Below are positions 10,086-21,690 of a stretch of DNA of 64,000 nucleotides, piece after piece. This DNA comes from Neoechinorhynchus agilis (taxonomy: Eukaryota > Acanthocephala): contig CM121341.1 of NCBI GenBank assembly GCA_051530055.1, positions 2,852,001 to 2,916,000 of the forward strand, given 5' to 3'. Below the pieces are notes generated by a model. That model was not told where the DNA came from and made no database searches. It worked only from the letters and a program-made list of their open reading frames with translations. The position numbers were made by a program, and so were the translations under genes. Position 1 is the stretch's first letter, and each line of letters starts with the position of its first letter.

Positions 10086-11345
10086 CCTCCGGTATTGGCC
10101 ATCCTCTACCTCGATGACCTGGAAAGACTGCACATCTATCCACATTTAGCGTCGAGTCAAGTTTACCTCCGCTATGTGGACGATGTGTTGCTGACCTTCA
10201 ACGAGGATGATGAGGTCGATACCATTGAGTCACAATTAAATTCAATGGACTCGAATATGAGGATTCAAGTTACAAGAGACCAACCTTCGGACTACCTGCC
10301 ATTCCTCAATCTCCGCTTCAAATCCGACGATGTATCCAACTTCAATTGGTATCGAAAGCCATGCAGGAAGTCGATTGTGATGCACCGAGATTCTCACCAT
10401 CCTTGGGCGATGAAAGCGGCGATATACGCTGGTATGCATAAATCGGCAACCACCTGCTCATCGTCGTGGGACGCGAAGCGTGGAGCGGTGGAAGCAGTAA
10501 ACAAGATCTTCGCGGACAACGGATATTCGACAGAGGAGATCGAAGGATTCCAGCGAGAAGTGGAAAATAGAATTAGACGAGACGCTGGACCCATGAGGGA
10601 ACGAAAGGACGATAGGCCGATCCTACGAATTCCGTACGTGAGTGAAATGTTCACGAAGAGAGTTAAAGTACTGCTCAGGCAAGCAGGGTTGAATGTGCGT
10701 ATTGTGCACAGAGGGTGTAGAACGCTGCGGAGGATGCTGACGAGAACGAGGCATCATGAGGATCATCAGGAATGCCCTCGGTCGTGCCTAATGTGCAGAT
10801 ACGCAGCAGGTGCGAGGATGGACGAGGAGCGTCAGCAAGCCATTGATCGTGACTGGAAGATGTGCGATCAGAGCAGTGTGGTCTACGAGATCCGGTGTGA
10901 ACGGTGTCGGATTGACCGTGGCCACTTGGTCACGTACGTGGGAAAAACAGAAAGGCCACTTCGCCAAAGAGTGGCCGAGCATGTACGAAACTCGTTGAAC
11001 CCAAGTGCGCAATCGTATGTGACGACACCGTGGGCGAAACATTATTCGCGAGTCCACCCGGATGGAACAGTTCAGCTGTCCACGCGCATAATGTACAAAG
11101 CGCAGGATCCCGTCGAACTGTCGATAGCGGAAGCGCTGATCATATCCCGAGAGACCCGGGATCGTGAGGACTCTAGCGGGCATCGGTCGGTCGGTAGGAC
11201 ACTCATTAACCAGAAGGATGAGTTGTCTGCCGTCATGAATCTCATGTGAACTTCCACTTCACTCGCATTGTAGATTACACCCTGAAGAAGCCGTTGGACG
11301 GCGAAAGCTAGGTGTTTCAATAAAATCTCTTTCAGTCGGATTGTC
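10086..11345 (+). mobile_element. Penelope-like retroelement: RT C-terminus plus GIY-YIG endonuclease
   Basis: The long frame ending at 11,249 (about 390 codons) starts in the reverse transcriptase palm with the catalytic box YLRYVDDVLL, followed by LPFLNLRF and the RYRKP-like WYRKPCRKS region characteristic of Penelope-like elements. A CxxxCxxC cluster (CPRSCLMC) precedes the GIY-YIG nuclease, seen as VVYEIRCERC then TYVGKTERPLRQRVAEH. In these elements the RT and the nuclease act together in target-primed copying. The 5' end is missing and replaced by a LINE fragment at about 10,085. The 3' untranslated tail carries a hammerhead-like hairpin at 11,282-11,308. Confidence 0.9.
11282..11308 (+). 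ncRNA. Hammerhead-ribozyme-like motif in the Penelope 3' tail
   Basis: CTGAAGA, which fits the CUGANGA half of a hammerhead core, is followed by a perfect 4-bp hairpin (GCCG, 5-nt loop, CGGC) and then GAAA. Hammerhead motifs in the terminal regions of Penelope-like elements are established. Here one additional A lies between the core and stem II, and stems I and III were not resolved, so activity is uncertain. Confidence 0.45.
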
Positions 11346-11399
11346 AATCAAACAATCATCAATAGATAAAACATTAATATTGTTAAGAAATTTTTTATT

Positions 11400-12735
11400 C
11401 CCGAGACGAAAGGACGTATTTTTAACGCTTCCCACATTAAAGTCATATCCATACAGAACCCAATTGTCTCTTGCTTAGAAAGCGCGGTGAACGGGAAGCT
11501 GTATGACTTTTTAGTTTCTAGAAATCTTATACCTGACTTTTTTCATGGTTTTATTTGGGGTAAAGGTGTTACTTCGCTTTTATTCTCTCTTAATTCCATG
11601 AATGAAGCTATTAATTTACAAAAACTTCTCATTCAGTTGGATATTAATAAGGCTTTTGACGCCTCGGATCCCTCTTTCCCTTATGAGGCATTAGTTAGTC
11701 TAAAAGTTCTTCTAAATATTATCTACAAAACCAACTATCTTATGGAATCTAAGTCATTTTACTATGAGGTGGACCCTTCTCACAGGATCTCCACTCTCGC
11801 CCACCTTATTTTTAATTGCCCTTATATATATTTTCAAAAATTTAAAGAAATCATCTCCCATATTTACGCTAGTTTATACGGATGATATATTTCTATTTTG
11901 TAAAGCTAGAACATCTTCAATCCTAACTAATAATATAGCTAATTTTATGAATTCTTTGTCTTCGGAACTTAGGAAAGCCAATCTGGTTGTAAATAGTAAC
12001 AAAACTTTCTTTATTCCACTTACTAAAACCTTGGTCTCGAGGAAGCTCCTAATTAATGAATTAGCATCTAATTTAAATTTCCTTAACATCAACTTTAGAT
12101 CACATTCCAGGATTTTAAGTGTAGACTTCCCTTGTAAGAATCATAGTATTTTTATCAACTCTTCCGTTAAAAGTCTATTGGCAAAAACAGTTATCTTCAT
12201 CAAAAGAGCAAAAAGGCTCTCCATCCCTTCTCTATCTTTAAAGTTTTAAAAATCTTTTTAGGGGGTCCATTTGCTTGTTCGCACCAGGCCGGCACCCTGA
12301 AAATACGCTTTCCTTTTTTCGTATCTTGCTAAATAAGCTTAGTAGTATTCTCTTTAGAAATAATAGACACGGCACTCATTTTTTCCTTTTTAACAAGACT
12401 TTTCTTGCCTGAAATCTGGTTTTTTCTAATCTTAATTCTATCTGTAAATATTTTAAATATAACTCTTCAATTCACATAATCTTTTACAATAACTCCACTA
12501 ATCTATTAAACAGGAAAGAGGAAAGTGATTTCTTTACGCTCATCTCTCATTTAATGGCTCAGGATAGGAAAAGGATAATTATTAATAGATAATAAAAAGC
12601 GGTACTCGAAGCTGCTGTGAGGGATTTAAGAGATCGTCCCTCAACTCACAGTTATCTTGGGCCCGGGACATGCTGGAACGCATAAACTAAAGAATTAAGG
12701 AGAGGCGTGAGTTTTAATAATAATAATAATGACAC
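11400..12735 (+). mobile_element. LINE reverse transcriptase fragment (family B) with TAA tail
   Basis: Overlapping broken frames at 11,487-11,885 and 11,764-12,249 encode a second type of non-LTR RT: QLDINKAFD (first catalytic block), GSPLSPTLF, then VYTDDIFLFCK (catalytic aspartates) and VNSNKTFFIPL. Downstream sequence ends in a run of TAA triplets at about 12,715-12,731, the short tandem tail usual for several LINE clades. The copy is interrupted by frame changes. Confidence 0.75.
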
Positions 12736-12904
12736 TCATTGACCTCCTTACCAGCGAAGAGACTCGCTATCAATTGATATGTTGTCGAACCAACCCAAGA
12801 GAGAAACATATCACTCATCATTAATTAATAATAGCACGGCTCATTTGTTGATTTACAAAGAAGAGGACCCATGTACCTTTGGGTCCCCATAAGCATTCTG
12901 GTTC

Positions 12905-15900
12905 ATAATTGTTCAAAGAAAGCGTATCCGTTAGGATGGGAATATCCAGTCGACGGATGTCCGTTCGGAAGGTAATATCTGGTCGGAGGGCTGTCTATTC
13001 GAATGGGACTATAAAGTCGGGCGACGTTCGTTCGAGTGAGAATTTGTCCGTTCGTTCGAGTGAGAATTTGTCCGTTCGTTTGAGAATATCCGGTTGGGTT
13101 GGAAGGTTCGCTCGGGTGGGAATTGGTGTTTATTGCTTCCGGGAGTGCTTATAAGGTTGGTCTTTCCTCAGAATCATTCCACGTTATGATATCCGAGAGC
13201 GAAGGATTTATTTGATCGCCTAAATTACTGCTTGAGATATAATAATAACACGTTTATTGTTGAAAATATCCTCATAAGCATTCAAGTCCATAATTGTTCA
13301 AAGAAAGCGTATCCGTTAGGATAGGAATATCCAGTCGAGGGATGTCCGTTCGGGTTGTAATATCTGGTCGGAGGGCTGTCTATTCGGGCCGGGCTATAAA
13401 GTCGGGCGACGTTCGTTCGGGTGAGAATTTGTCCGTTCGTTCGAGAATATCCGGTTGGGTTGGAAGGCTCGTTCGGGTGGGAATTGGTGTTTATTGCTTC
13501 CGGGAGTGCTTGTAAGGTTGGTCTTTCCTCAGAATCATTCCACGTTATGATATCCGAGAGCGCGGGTTTTATTTGATCCCTAAATTACTGCTTAAGATAT
13601 AATAATAACACGTTTATTGTTGAAAATACAAAGATAGAGTAGGAGGACCCATGTACCTTTGGGTCCTCATAAGCATTCTGGTTCATAATTGTTCAAAGAA
13701 AGCGTATCCGTTAGGATAGGAATATCCAGTCGATGGATGACCTTTCGGGTGGTAACATCTGTTCGGAGGGCTGTCTATTCGAGCGGGGCTATAAAGTCGG
13801 GCAACGTTCGTTCTGGTGAGAATTTGTCCGTTCGTTCGAGAATATCCGGTTGGGTTGGAAGGTTCGTTCTGGTGGGAATTGGTGTTTATTGCTTCCGGGA
13901 GTGCTTGTAAGGTTGGTCTTTCCTCAGAATCATTCCACGTTATGATATCCGAGAGCGCAGGTTTTATTTGATCGCCTAAATTACTGCTTAAGATATAATA
14001 ATAACACGTTTATTGTTGAAAATACAAAGAAAGAATAGGAGGACCCATGTACCTTTGGGTCCTCATAAGCATTCAAGTTCATAATTGTTCAAAGAAAGCG
14101 TATCCGTTAGGATGGGAATATCCAGTCGACGGATGTCCGTTCGGGTGGTAATATCTGGTCGGAGGGCTGTCTATTCGAATGGGACTATAAAGTCGGGCGA
14201 CGTTCGTTCGTGTGAGAATTTGTCCGTTCGTTTGAGAATATCCGGTTGGGTTGGAAGGTTCGTTCTGGTGGGAATTGGTGTTTATTGTTCGTAGGAGCGC
14301 TTGTAAGGTTGGTCTTTCCTCAGAATCATTTCACGTTATGATATCCGAGAGCGCAGGTTTTATTTGATCGCCTAAATTACTGCTTAAGATATAATAATAA
14401 CACGTTTATTGTTGAAAATACAAAGAAAGAATAGGAGGACCCATGTACCTTTGGGTCCTCATAAGCATTCAAGTTCATAATTGTTCAAAGAAAGCGTATC
14501 CGTTAGGATGGGAATATCCAGTCGACGGATGTCCGTTCGGGTGGTAATATCTGGTCGGAGGGCTGTCTATTCGAATGGGACTATAAAGTCGGGCGACGTT
14601 CGTTCGGGTGAGAATTTGTCCGTTCGTTTGAGAATATCCGGTTGGGTTGGAAGGTTCGTTCGGGTGGGAATTGGTGTTTATTGCTTCCGGGAGTGCTTGT
14701 AAGGTTGGTCTTTCCTCAGAATCATTCCACGTTATGATATCCGAGAGCGCAGGTTTTATTTGATCGCCTAAATTACTGCTTAAGATATAATAATAACACG
14801 TTTATTGTTGAAAATACAAAGAAAGAATAGGAGGACCCATGTACCTTTGGGTCCTCATAAGCATTCAAGTTCATAATTGTTCAAAGAAAGCGTATCCGTT
14901 AGGATGGGAATATCCAGTCGACGGGTGTCCGTTCGGGTGGTAATATCTGGTCGGAGGGCTGTCTATTCGAATGGGACTATAAAGTCGGGCGACGTTCGTT
15001 CGGGTGAGAATTTGTCCGTTCGTTTGAGAATATCCGGTTGGGTTGGAAGGTTCGTTCGGGTGGGAATTGGTGTTTATTGTTCGAGGAGCGCTTGTAAGGT
15101 TGGTCTTTCCTCAGAATGATTTCACGTCATGATATCCGAGAGCGCAGGTTTTATTTGATCGCCTAAATTACTGCTTAAGATATAATAATAACACGTTTAT
15201 TGTTGAAAATACAAAGAAAGAATAGGAGGACCCATGTACCTTTGGGTCCTCATAAGCATTCAAGTTCATAATTGTTCAAAGAAAGCGTATCCGTTAGGAT
15301 GGGAATATCCAGTCGACGGGTGTCCGTTCGGGTGGTAATATCTGGTCGGAGGGCTGTCTATTCGAATGGGACTATAAAGTCGGGCGACGTTCGTTCGGGT
15401 GAGAATTTGTCCGTTCGTTTGAGAATATCCGGTTGGGTTGGAAGGTTCGTTCGGGTGGGAATTGGTGTTTATTGCTTCCGGGAGCGCTTGTAAGGTTGGT
15501 CTTTCCTCAGAATCATTTCACGTTATGATATCCGAGAGCGCAGGTTTTATTTGATCGCCTAAATTACTGCTTAAGATATAATAATAACACGTTTATTGTT
15601 GAAAATACAAAGAAAGAATAGGAGGACCCATGTACCTTTGGGTCCTCATAAGCATTCAGGTTCATAATTGTTCAAAGAAAGCGTATCCGTTAGGATGGGA
15701 ATATCCAGTCGACGGGTGTCCGTTCGGGTGGTAATATCTGGTCGGAGGGCTGTCTATTCGAATGGGACTATAAAGTCGGGCGACGTTCGTTCGGGTGAGA
15801 ATTTGTCCGTTCGTTTGAGAATATCCGGTTGGGTTGGAAGGTTCGTTCGGGTGGGAATTGGTGTTTATTGCTTCCGGGAGCGCTTGTAAGGTTGGTCTTT

Positions 15901-16930
15901 CCTCAGAATCATTTCACGTCATGATATCCGAGAGCGCAGGTTTTATTTGATCGCCTAAATTACTGCTTAAGATATAATAATAACACGTTTATTGTTGAAA
16001 ATACAAAGAAAGAATAGGAGGACCCATGTACCTTTGGGTCCTCATAAGCATTCAAGTTCATAATTGTTCAAAGAAAGCGTATCCGTTAGGATGGGAATAT
16101 CCAGTCGACGGATGTCCGTTCGGGTGGTAATATCTGGTCGGAGGGCTGTCTATTCGAATGGGACTATAAAGTCGGGCGACGTTCGTTCGGGTGAGAATTT
16201 GTCCGTTCGTTTGAGAATATCCGGTTGGGTTGGAAGGTTCGTTCGGGTGGGAATTGGTGTTTATTGTTCGTAGGAGCGCTCGTAAGGTTGGTCTTTCCTC
16301 AGAATCATTTCACGTCATGATATCCGAGAGCGCAGGTTTTATTTGATCGCCTAAATTACTGCTTAAGATATAATAATAACACGTTTATTGTTGAAAATAC
16401 AAAGAAAGAATAGGAGGACCCATGTACCTTTGGGTCCTCATAAGCATTCAGGTTCATAATTGTTCAAAGAAAGCGTATCCGTTAGGATGGGAATATCCAG
16501 TCGACGGATGTCCGTTCGGGTGGTAATATCTGGTCGGAGGGCTGTCTATTCGAATGGGACTATAAAGTCGGGCGACGTTCGTTCGGGTGAGAATTTGTCC
16601 GTTCGTTTGAGAATATCCGGTTGGGTTGGAAGGTTCGTTCGGGTGGGAATTGGTGTTTATTGTTCGAGGAGCGCTTGTAAGGTTGGTCTTTCCTCAGAAT
16701 CATTTCACGTTATGATATCCGAGAGCGCAGGTTTTATTTGATCGCCTAAATTACTGCTTAAGATATAATAATAACACGTTTATTGTTGAAAATATCCTCA
16801 TAAGCATTCAAGTTCATAATTGTTCAAAGAAAGCGTATCCGTTAGGATGGGAATATCCAGTCGAGGGATGTCCGTTCGGGTGGTAATATCTGGTCGGAGG
16901 GCTGTCTATTCGGGCGACGTTTGTTCGGGT
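12905..16930 (+). repeat. 396-bp satellite, about ten tandem units
   Basis: Units begin near 12,909, 13,294, 13,689, 14,085, 14,481, 14,877, 15,272, 15,668, 16,064 and 16,460, with a last truncated unit from about 16,800 to 16,925. Spacing is 385-396 bp. Central units are nearly identical and the edge units diverge and lack a ~40-bp block around 'aggacccatgtacctttggg', the pattern expected if unequal exchange homogenises the middle. Each unit contains the short palindrome AGGACCCA...TGGGTCCT and many CGTTCG sub-motifs. A ~73-codon frame recurs in every unit but opens at TTG and has no ATG, so it is not taken as a gene. Confidence 0.95.
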
Positions 16931-16984
16931 AGGCGATATGTGGAAGAAATTGTGGTTGTAGGATTGAGAGGCGTTTCGATTGTT

Positions 16985-17254
16985 TTATGAAAATTTGATT
17001 AAGGTATTCGGTGAGAGGAGGAAAGTCAGCTTTGGAAATTTTAGATGTTTTTTATGAAACATTTCAGGACGACGGATTTGAGATTTGGAAATGTTGCAAA
17101 ATACGGGATGACCGTAGACGAGGGAAGGTAAAATAAAGCAGAAGTAACATTTGTAGAGTTCGTGTGACCGTAAAATCAAAGTCCAACTGCTGCTTGTAGT
17201 TTCGCCAACTCTTTTTTTCCTTCTAAAAGGGGCGGAAAATCGCTGCTTTAGCAT
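16985..17254 (-). mobile_element. Probable LINE C-terminal remnant
   Basis: The minus-strand frame includes LPSLVYGHPVFCNISKSQ and EMFHKKHLKF, which resemble the region after the RT of CR1/R1-like LINEs (a tyrosine-glycine-x-P turn followed by a helix with basic residues). It is short and lacks catalytic motifs. The interval 17,255-17,590 shows no further feature. Confidence 0.4.
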
Positions 17255-17591
17255 TATCCTTCTTGGCCACTTCCTTAGGATCGTCCCCCGTCAACAACTG
17301 CTCCAATAGTTGTTGCTGTTGATTTAGAATGGTTCGCAATAACTCCTTCTCGTCCCCAGTTTGGTTTTTTTACTGGCGCACATGATATCGAGCATCGTCA
17401 AAATTAATACGATAGATTTCCCCACAGGTCGCAATACCGCGAATTCCGCAGAAATGTTGATTTCATCTTCGAAAGTTGCCGAGTCTTAAGAAAAAACCCA
17501 AATCCTTCTGGATAGCCTTAAAAAATCAGGAAGAAGCGGAACTTGAGTACGATTTCGGCTAAATTTCTAATAAATCGTCTGCTTGTAAGAC

Positions 17592-19678
17592 ATGGAAGTA
17601 AATCATTGTCATTTAGTTGTGGGCCCGCCTGGATCCGGTAAGACGACTTACTGCTTTGCCATGCTGGTAAGCTTATCTCAAGTTTAAAAATTGATGAAAT
17701 CTTTTTTAAAATCAGGAAATTTTGAATACACTTGGCCGTAGAGCCATAATAGTAAATTTGGATCCAGGAACAGAATCTACGACCTTAGAGTACCATATTG
17801 ACATCCGTGAGTTTCGTCGAGTTGAACAAGTGATGAAGGAAAAAGATATTGGTCCTAATTGTGCGATGTTGCATTGTATGAAAGATGTTGCTGACCAATC
17901 TGATTGGTTAAGGAAATCCTTGGAGAAGTTCAACGGATATTATGCGATCTTTGATTGCCCAGGGCAGGTTCACATTTCGGATCTTCATACTCAAAATTTA
18001 ACGAATATTTAGGCAGAACTGTACGTTTCATGCGAATCAATGTGCAAAATTATTACACATTTAAGCAATTGGAATTATCGAATTTGTTGCTTAAATCTGA
18101 TCGATTCCGTCTACATCAACGAACCGATGCAATTCATTTCTGCTACATTAATGAGTCTCTCAACAATGTTGCATTTAAGGGTTTTATTTTGAATTTATCT
18201 TCTAGGTGTTCAAAATAAAACAAATGGAGTTGCCACATTTAAATGTTCTGACTAAATTAGATATGTTAAGTATCATTAAAACGGAAACGTCACAAATGTA
18301 CAGCGCTGAATTTTATTTGGAAACACTTGATCAAAAAAGAATGATTGATGAAAACAAGCCCATTGGCAGGATCCTAAAGCCGATTTGTGACGTTCTGGAC
18401 GCCTATTCGCTCGTTACTTATACGGTAGTTGATGTTAAGGTATTTCAATTTTCATACTTTTGGCTATTTTGGAAGAAGAAAAAATTATTTTGTTCAATTG
18501 CGTACTATTATGTTTTTAATTATTTTTATTTCTAAATCAAATCATAGCTTTTATGTCAAGTATCGTAATTTTTTTAAGATTTTCTGTTAATTGATCATTG
18601 ATGCCAGTTGCCCTTTTGTCTGTAATGAAATTTTTTTAATGTCTATTCTGAGAAAAAAATGTACTAAAAATATCCATTAGGTAGTTCAAAGCAGCCCAAA
18701 TTGTATTAAGTATTGCAAAAATATAGAATATAAAAATGCTTTTCAAATTTGAATTTTTTAAAAAATATGATATGTGTTTTTTAACAATCTAAATTATGAA
18801 CTTTGAGAGTACTTCATTATAATCAAGCTGTCCTAGTAAAAATGTTACAAATAACAAATAAAATTTTTTAAACCTATTTGTACAAAACACTAAACTTTCA
18901 CTCGATTTAGTTTTTAGTTCTAGTAAAATGTCTTTTATCAAATCCGCATTAGCCATACGTTATGATTGTTCGGCAGCTTCCTTGATGGCCACGGCATTTC
19001 CGCGTTGGATCGCCGCGTTGATTCGCTGCAACAGGAAGCTGCTGGAGCGCATGTCGCATGCGTACTTCATTATTTTATAAACATTTTTAATGACGCTCCT
19101 AATATTATATAATATTTGATCAAATGTTAATATTCAACAAATTATAAAGCTAGCTTTACATATACTTCTTATATAGAAATTTGTTGCAAATAAAAATTTC
19201 GAATTTATTTTTCTACGACTTAGTAATTGCTCATCTACCTAAAATTTAGAGTTAGAACCACTTTTAAAGACGAAAACTCATCGGTGACAGTTTTATAAAA
19301 ATTAGTATGGCAGGTAAATTATTCTAGTCGCAAACAAAGAATAATGTAGGGCAAATGAAAAATATCGTATACCTTTTGAGTTAATAAACTGTTCTTCTTA
19401 CGATTCAAAAGTTCGCTAACTTTTATAAATTAAGTTCGATTTCGGGTTAATAATTATTTTGTTTTAAAGTCCTTCAGATACCAATCTTTTGTGATATTTC
19501 TGTTTAGAACACGGAATCACTTCTCAATTTGTTGGGCCAAATCGATAACTGTACCGGATATGTCGAAGATGAAGCACGTAGCGTAAACTTCATTGTCAAC
19601 TCGACTTCGGTGAAAAGAAGGCAAAAAGATTTCGAGATTATGCAATTATACATGAACGGTAGTCCAAATGAAGAATAA
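17592..19678 (+). CDS. GPN2: GPN-loop GTPase 2 (five exons)
   Basis: Five exons can be followed: 17,592-17,666, 17,716-17,967, 18,013-18,180, 18,206-18,439 and 19,508-19,678, giving 299 residues (human GPN2 has 310). The P-loop is GPPGSGKTT at residues 11-19, the switch region includes VNLDPGTE, the signature Gly-Pro-Asn is at about 71-73 (IGPNCAML), DCPGQ is the G3-like box and TKLD the G4-like box. GPN GTPases help assemble and import RNA polymerase II in cytoplasm and nucleus. All joins keep frame and use GT-AG. The third intron would be only 25 bp and leaves six to eight residues not present in human between STMLHL and MELPHLN. The last intron (1,068 bp) contains an antisense LINE tail. 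Confidence 0.9.
18955..19062 (-). mobile_element. LINE-tail fragment inside the last GPN2 intron
   Basis: On the minus strand the segment reads SSSFLLQRINAAIQRGN followed by AVAIKEAAEQS and a stop, a diverged copy of the piece repeated at 20.2-21.4 and 54.7-56.3 kb. It is antisense to GPN2. Divergence from the array units is clearly higher than among the units, so it is an older insertion. Confidence 0.7.
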
Positions 19679-20139
19679 AATGCGATTTTCTAAAAAATAA
19701 TTCTTTTCCATTGTTTCTAAGTGCCTAATAAGAAACTCTCCGATCAGAATTTTCTTTTAGGACTTCCATGTGAAAAAATCAATTTCAATTCACACAAAAG
19801 CTTTATACAAAACGGTATTCTAAGACTGTGACAGTTACAAGAATTTATTAATAAATAAAGCTTCCACAATTGGTAAATTCCAAATAAACATAAATTCTAA
19901 TAAAATTGTTATTGAAAGAGAATTTCGTCGAAATTACAAATGTAAGATCGAAACTTTATTGTGCAACTGAAAGATTTTTAAATACACTAAAGTTTACCAC
20001 GAAAAATTTTAATTTCTGGAAAGCGAACTAAATGGAACTTTTAAGCCTCCATGACGAATCTTTAATATGAACGCAATACAAAATGAACACTTAAAAAATT
20101 GATGCAATTATTTACCTTTTATGGAACGTAACTAGCATT

Positions 20140-21436
20140 ATGTTGAGTTTGTGAAGTTATTAAAAAACTTGCGAATCACAGCTTATTTCCTTTTCACGAC
20201 TGGGAAAGATGCTGAAATATGGCATCGGCGATATGCACTCCAGCAGCTTCCGGATGCAGCGAATCAGCGCGGCGATCCAACGCGGCAATGCAACGGCCAT
20301 CGAGGAAGCTGCCAAACAATCATGACCACAAAGCGATGCTTCAGGAGGCTGAGGCCTTAAAAATTCGCAATGAAGATTTTACAAAAATCGAGTGTTTTAC
20401 CATTCGCTTCTGGGAATTATTTTTTTTTGTTGAAATTCAGCGTAATTAGCATTATGTTGAGTTTGTGAAGTTATTAAAAAACTTGCGAATCACAACTTAT
20501 TTCCTTTTCACGACTGGGAAAGATGCTGAAATATGGCATCGGCGATATGCACTCCAGCAGCTTCCGGATGCAGCGAATCAGCGCGGCGATCCAACGCGGC
20601 AATGCAACGGCCATCGAGGAAGCTGCCAAACAATCATGACCACAAAGCGATGCTTCAGGAGGCTGAGGCCTTAAAAATTCGCAATGAAGATTTCTATAAA
20701 ACTCGAGTGTGTTACAATTCGCCGTTAGAATTATTTTTTTTGTTGAAATTCAACGTAATTAGCATTATGTTGAGTTTGTGAAGTTATTAAAAAACTTGCG
20801 AATCACAGCTTATTTTCTATTCACGACTGGGAAAGATGCTGAAATATGGCATCGGCGATATGCACTCCAGCAGCGTCCGGATGCAGCGAATCAGCGCGGC
20901 GATCCAACGCGGCAATGTTACGGCCATCGAGGAAGCTGCCAAACAATCATGACGACAATGCAATGCTCGAGAAGATGAAGCCTTAAAAATTCGCAATGAA
21001 GATTTCTACAAAAATCGAGTGTTTTACCATTCGCTTCTGGGAATTATTTATTTTGTTAAAATTCAACGTAATTAGCATTATGTTGAGTTTGTGAAGTTAT
21101 TAAAAAACTTGCGAATCACAGCTTATTTCCTTTTCACGACTGGGAAAGATGCTGAAATATGGCATCGGCGATATGCTCTCCAGCAGCTTCCGGATGCAGC
21201 GAATCAGCGCGGCGATCCAACGCGGCAATGCTACGGCCATCGAGGAAGGTGCCAAACAATCATGACGACAATGCAATGCTCGAGAAGATGAAGCCTTAAA
21301 AATTCGCAATGAAGATTTCTACAAAAATCGAGTGTTTTACCATTCGCTTCTGGGAATTATTTATTTTGTTGAAATTCAACGTAATTAGCATTATGTTGAG
21401 TTTGTGGAGCTATTAAAAAACTTGCGAATCACAGCT
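20140..21436 (+). repeat. 314-bp tandem array built from a LINE 3' tail (left)
   Basis: Units begin near 20,151, 20,465, 20,778 and 21,091, with a fifth truncated start near 21,404. Each unit reads, in one frame, SSSFRMQRISAAIQRGNAT, then AIEEAAKQS and a stop. This is close to the C-terminus of the LINE family A proteins in this window (STSFLAQKISIAVQRGNA at 53.3 kb), so the unit is a LINE tail plus 3' sequence made tandem. Short frames with TTG starts in the other phases are shadows. Confidence 0.85.
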
Positions 21437-21690
21437 AAAATGAGAAATATTAATAAAAAATTCACAAATGGTCCGAAAAACGAAAGAGAAATGATTTTTA
21501 ATTTGAATAATCGTATAAAAATACTACGAAATTATATACTACTCAAACAATAGGAAATCTTAACCCTGATTTTGGTGGCCATGATTTTTTAATAAACATT
21601 GATTTTCGTTCAGAAATATCGCGATCATTTTATTCTTTCGTCTTTCCTTAGAATGGGAAACTTGTATTTAAAACCTTTTACGATATCGCA

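Noticed and set aside
12909-16741. Repeated ~73-codon open frames in the 396-bp satellite as a protein family
   Set aside because: All open at TTG, none has an ATG, the peptide is Arg/Ser/Val/Gly-rich low complexity, and conservation is explained by DNA-level homogenisation.
20151-21309. Repeated 66-82 codon frames in the 314-bp array as genes
   Set aside because: They are shadows of a LINE tail in other phases, start at non-ATG codons, and the one frame with family similarity ends at a stop after 30 codons.
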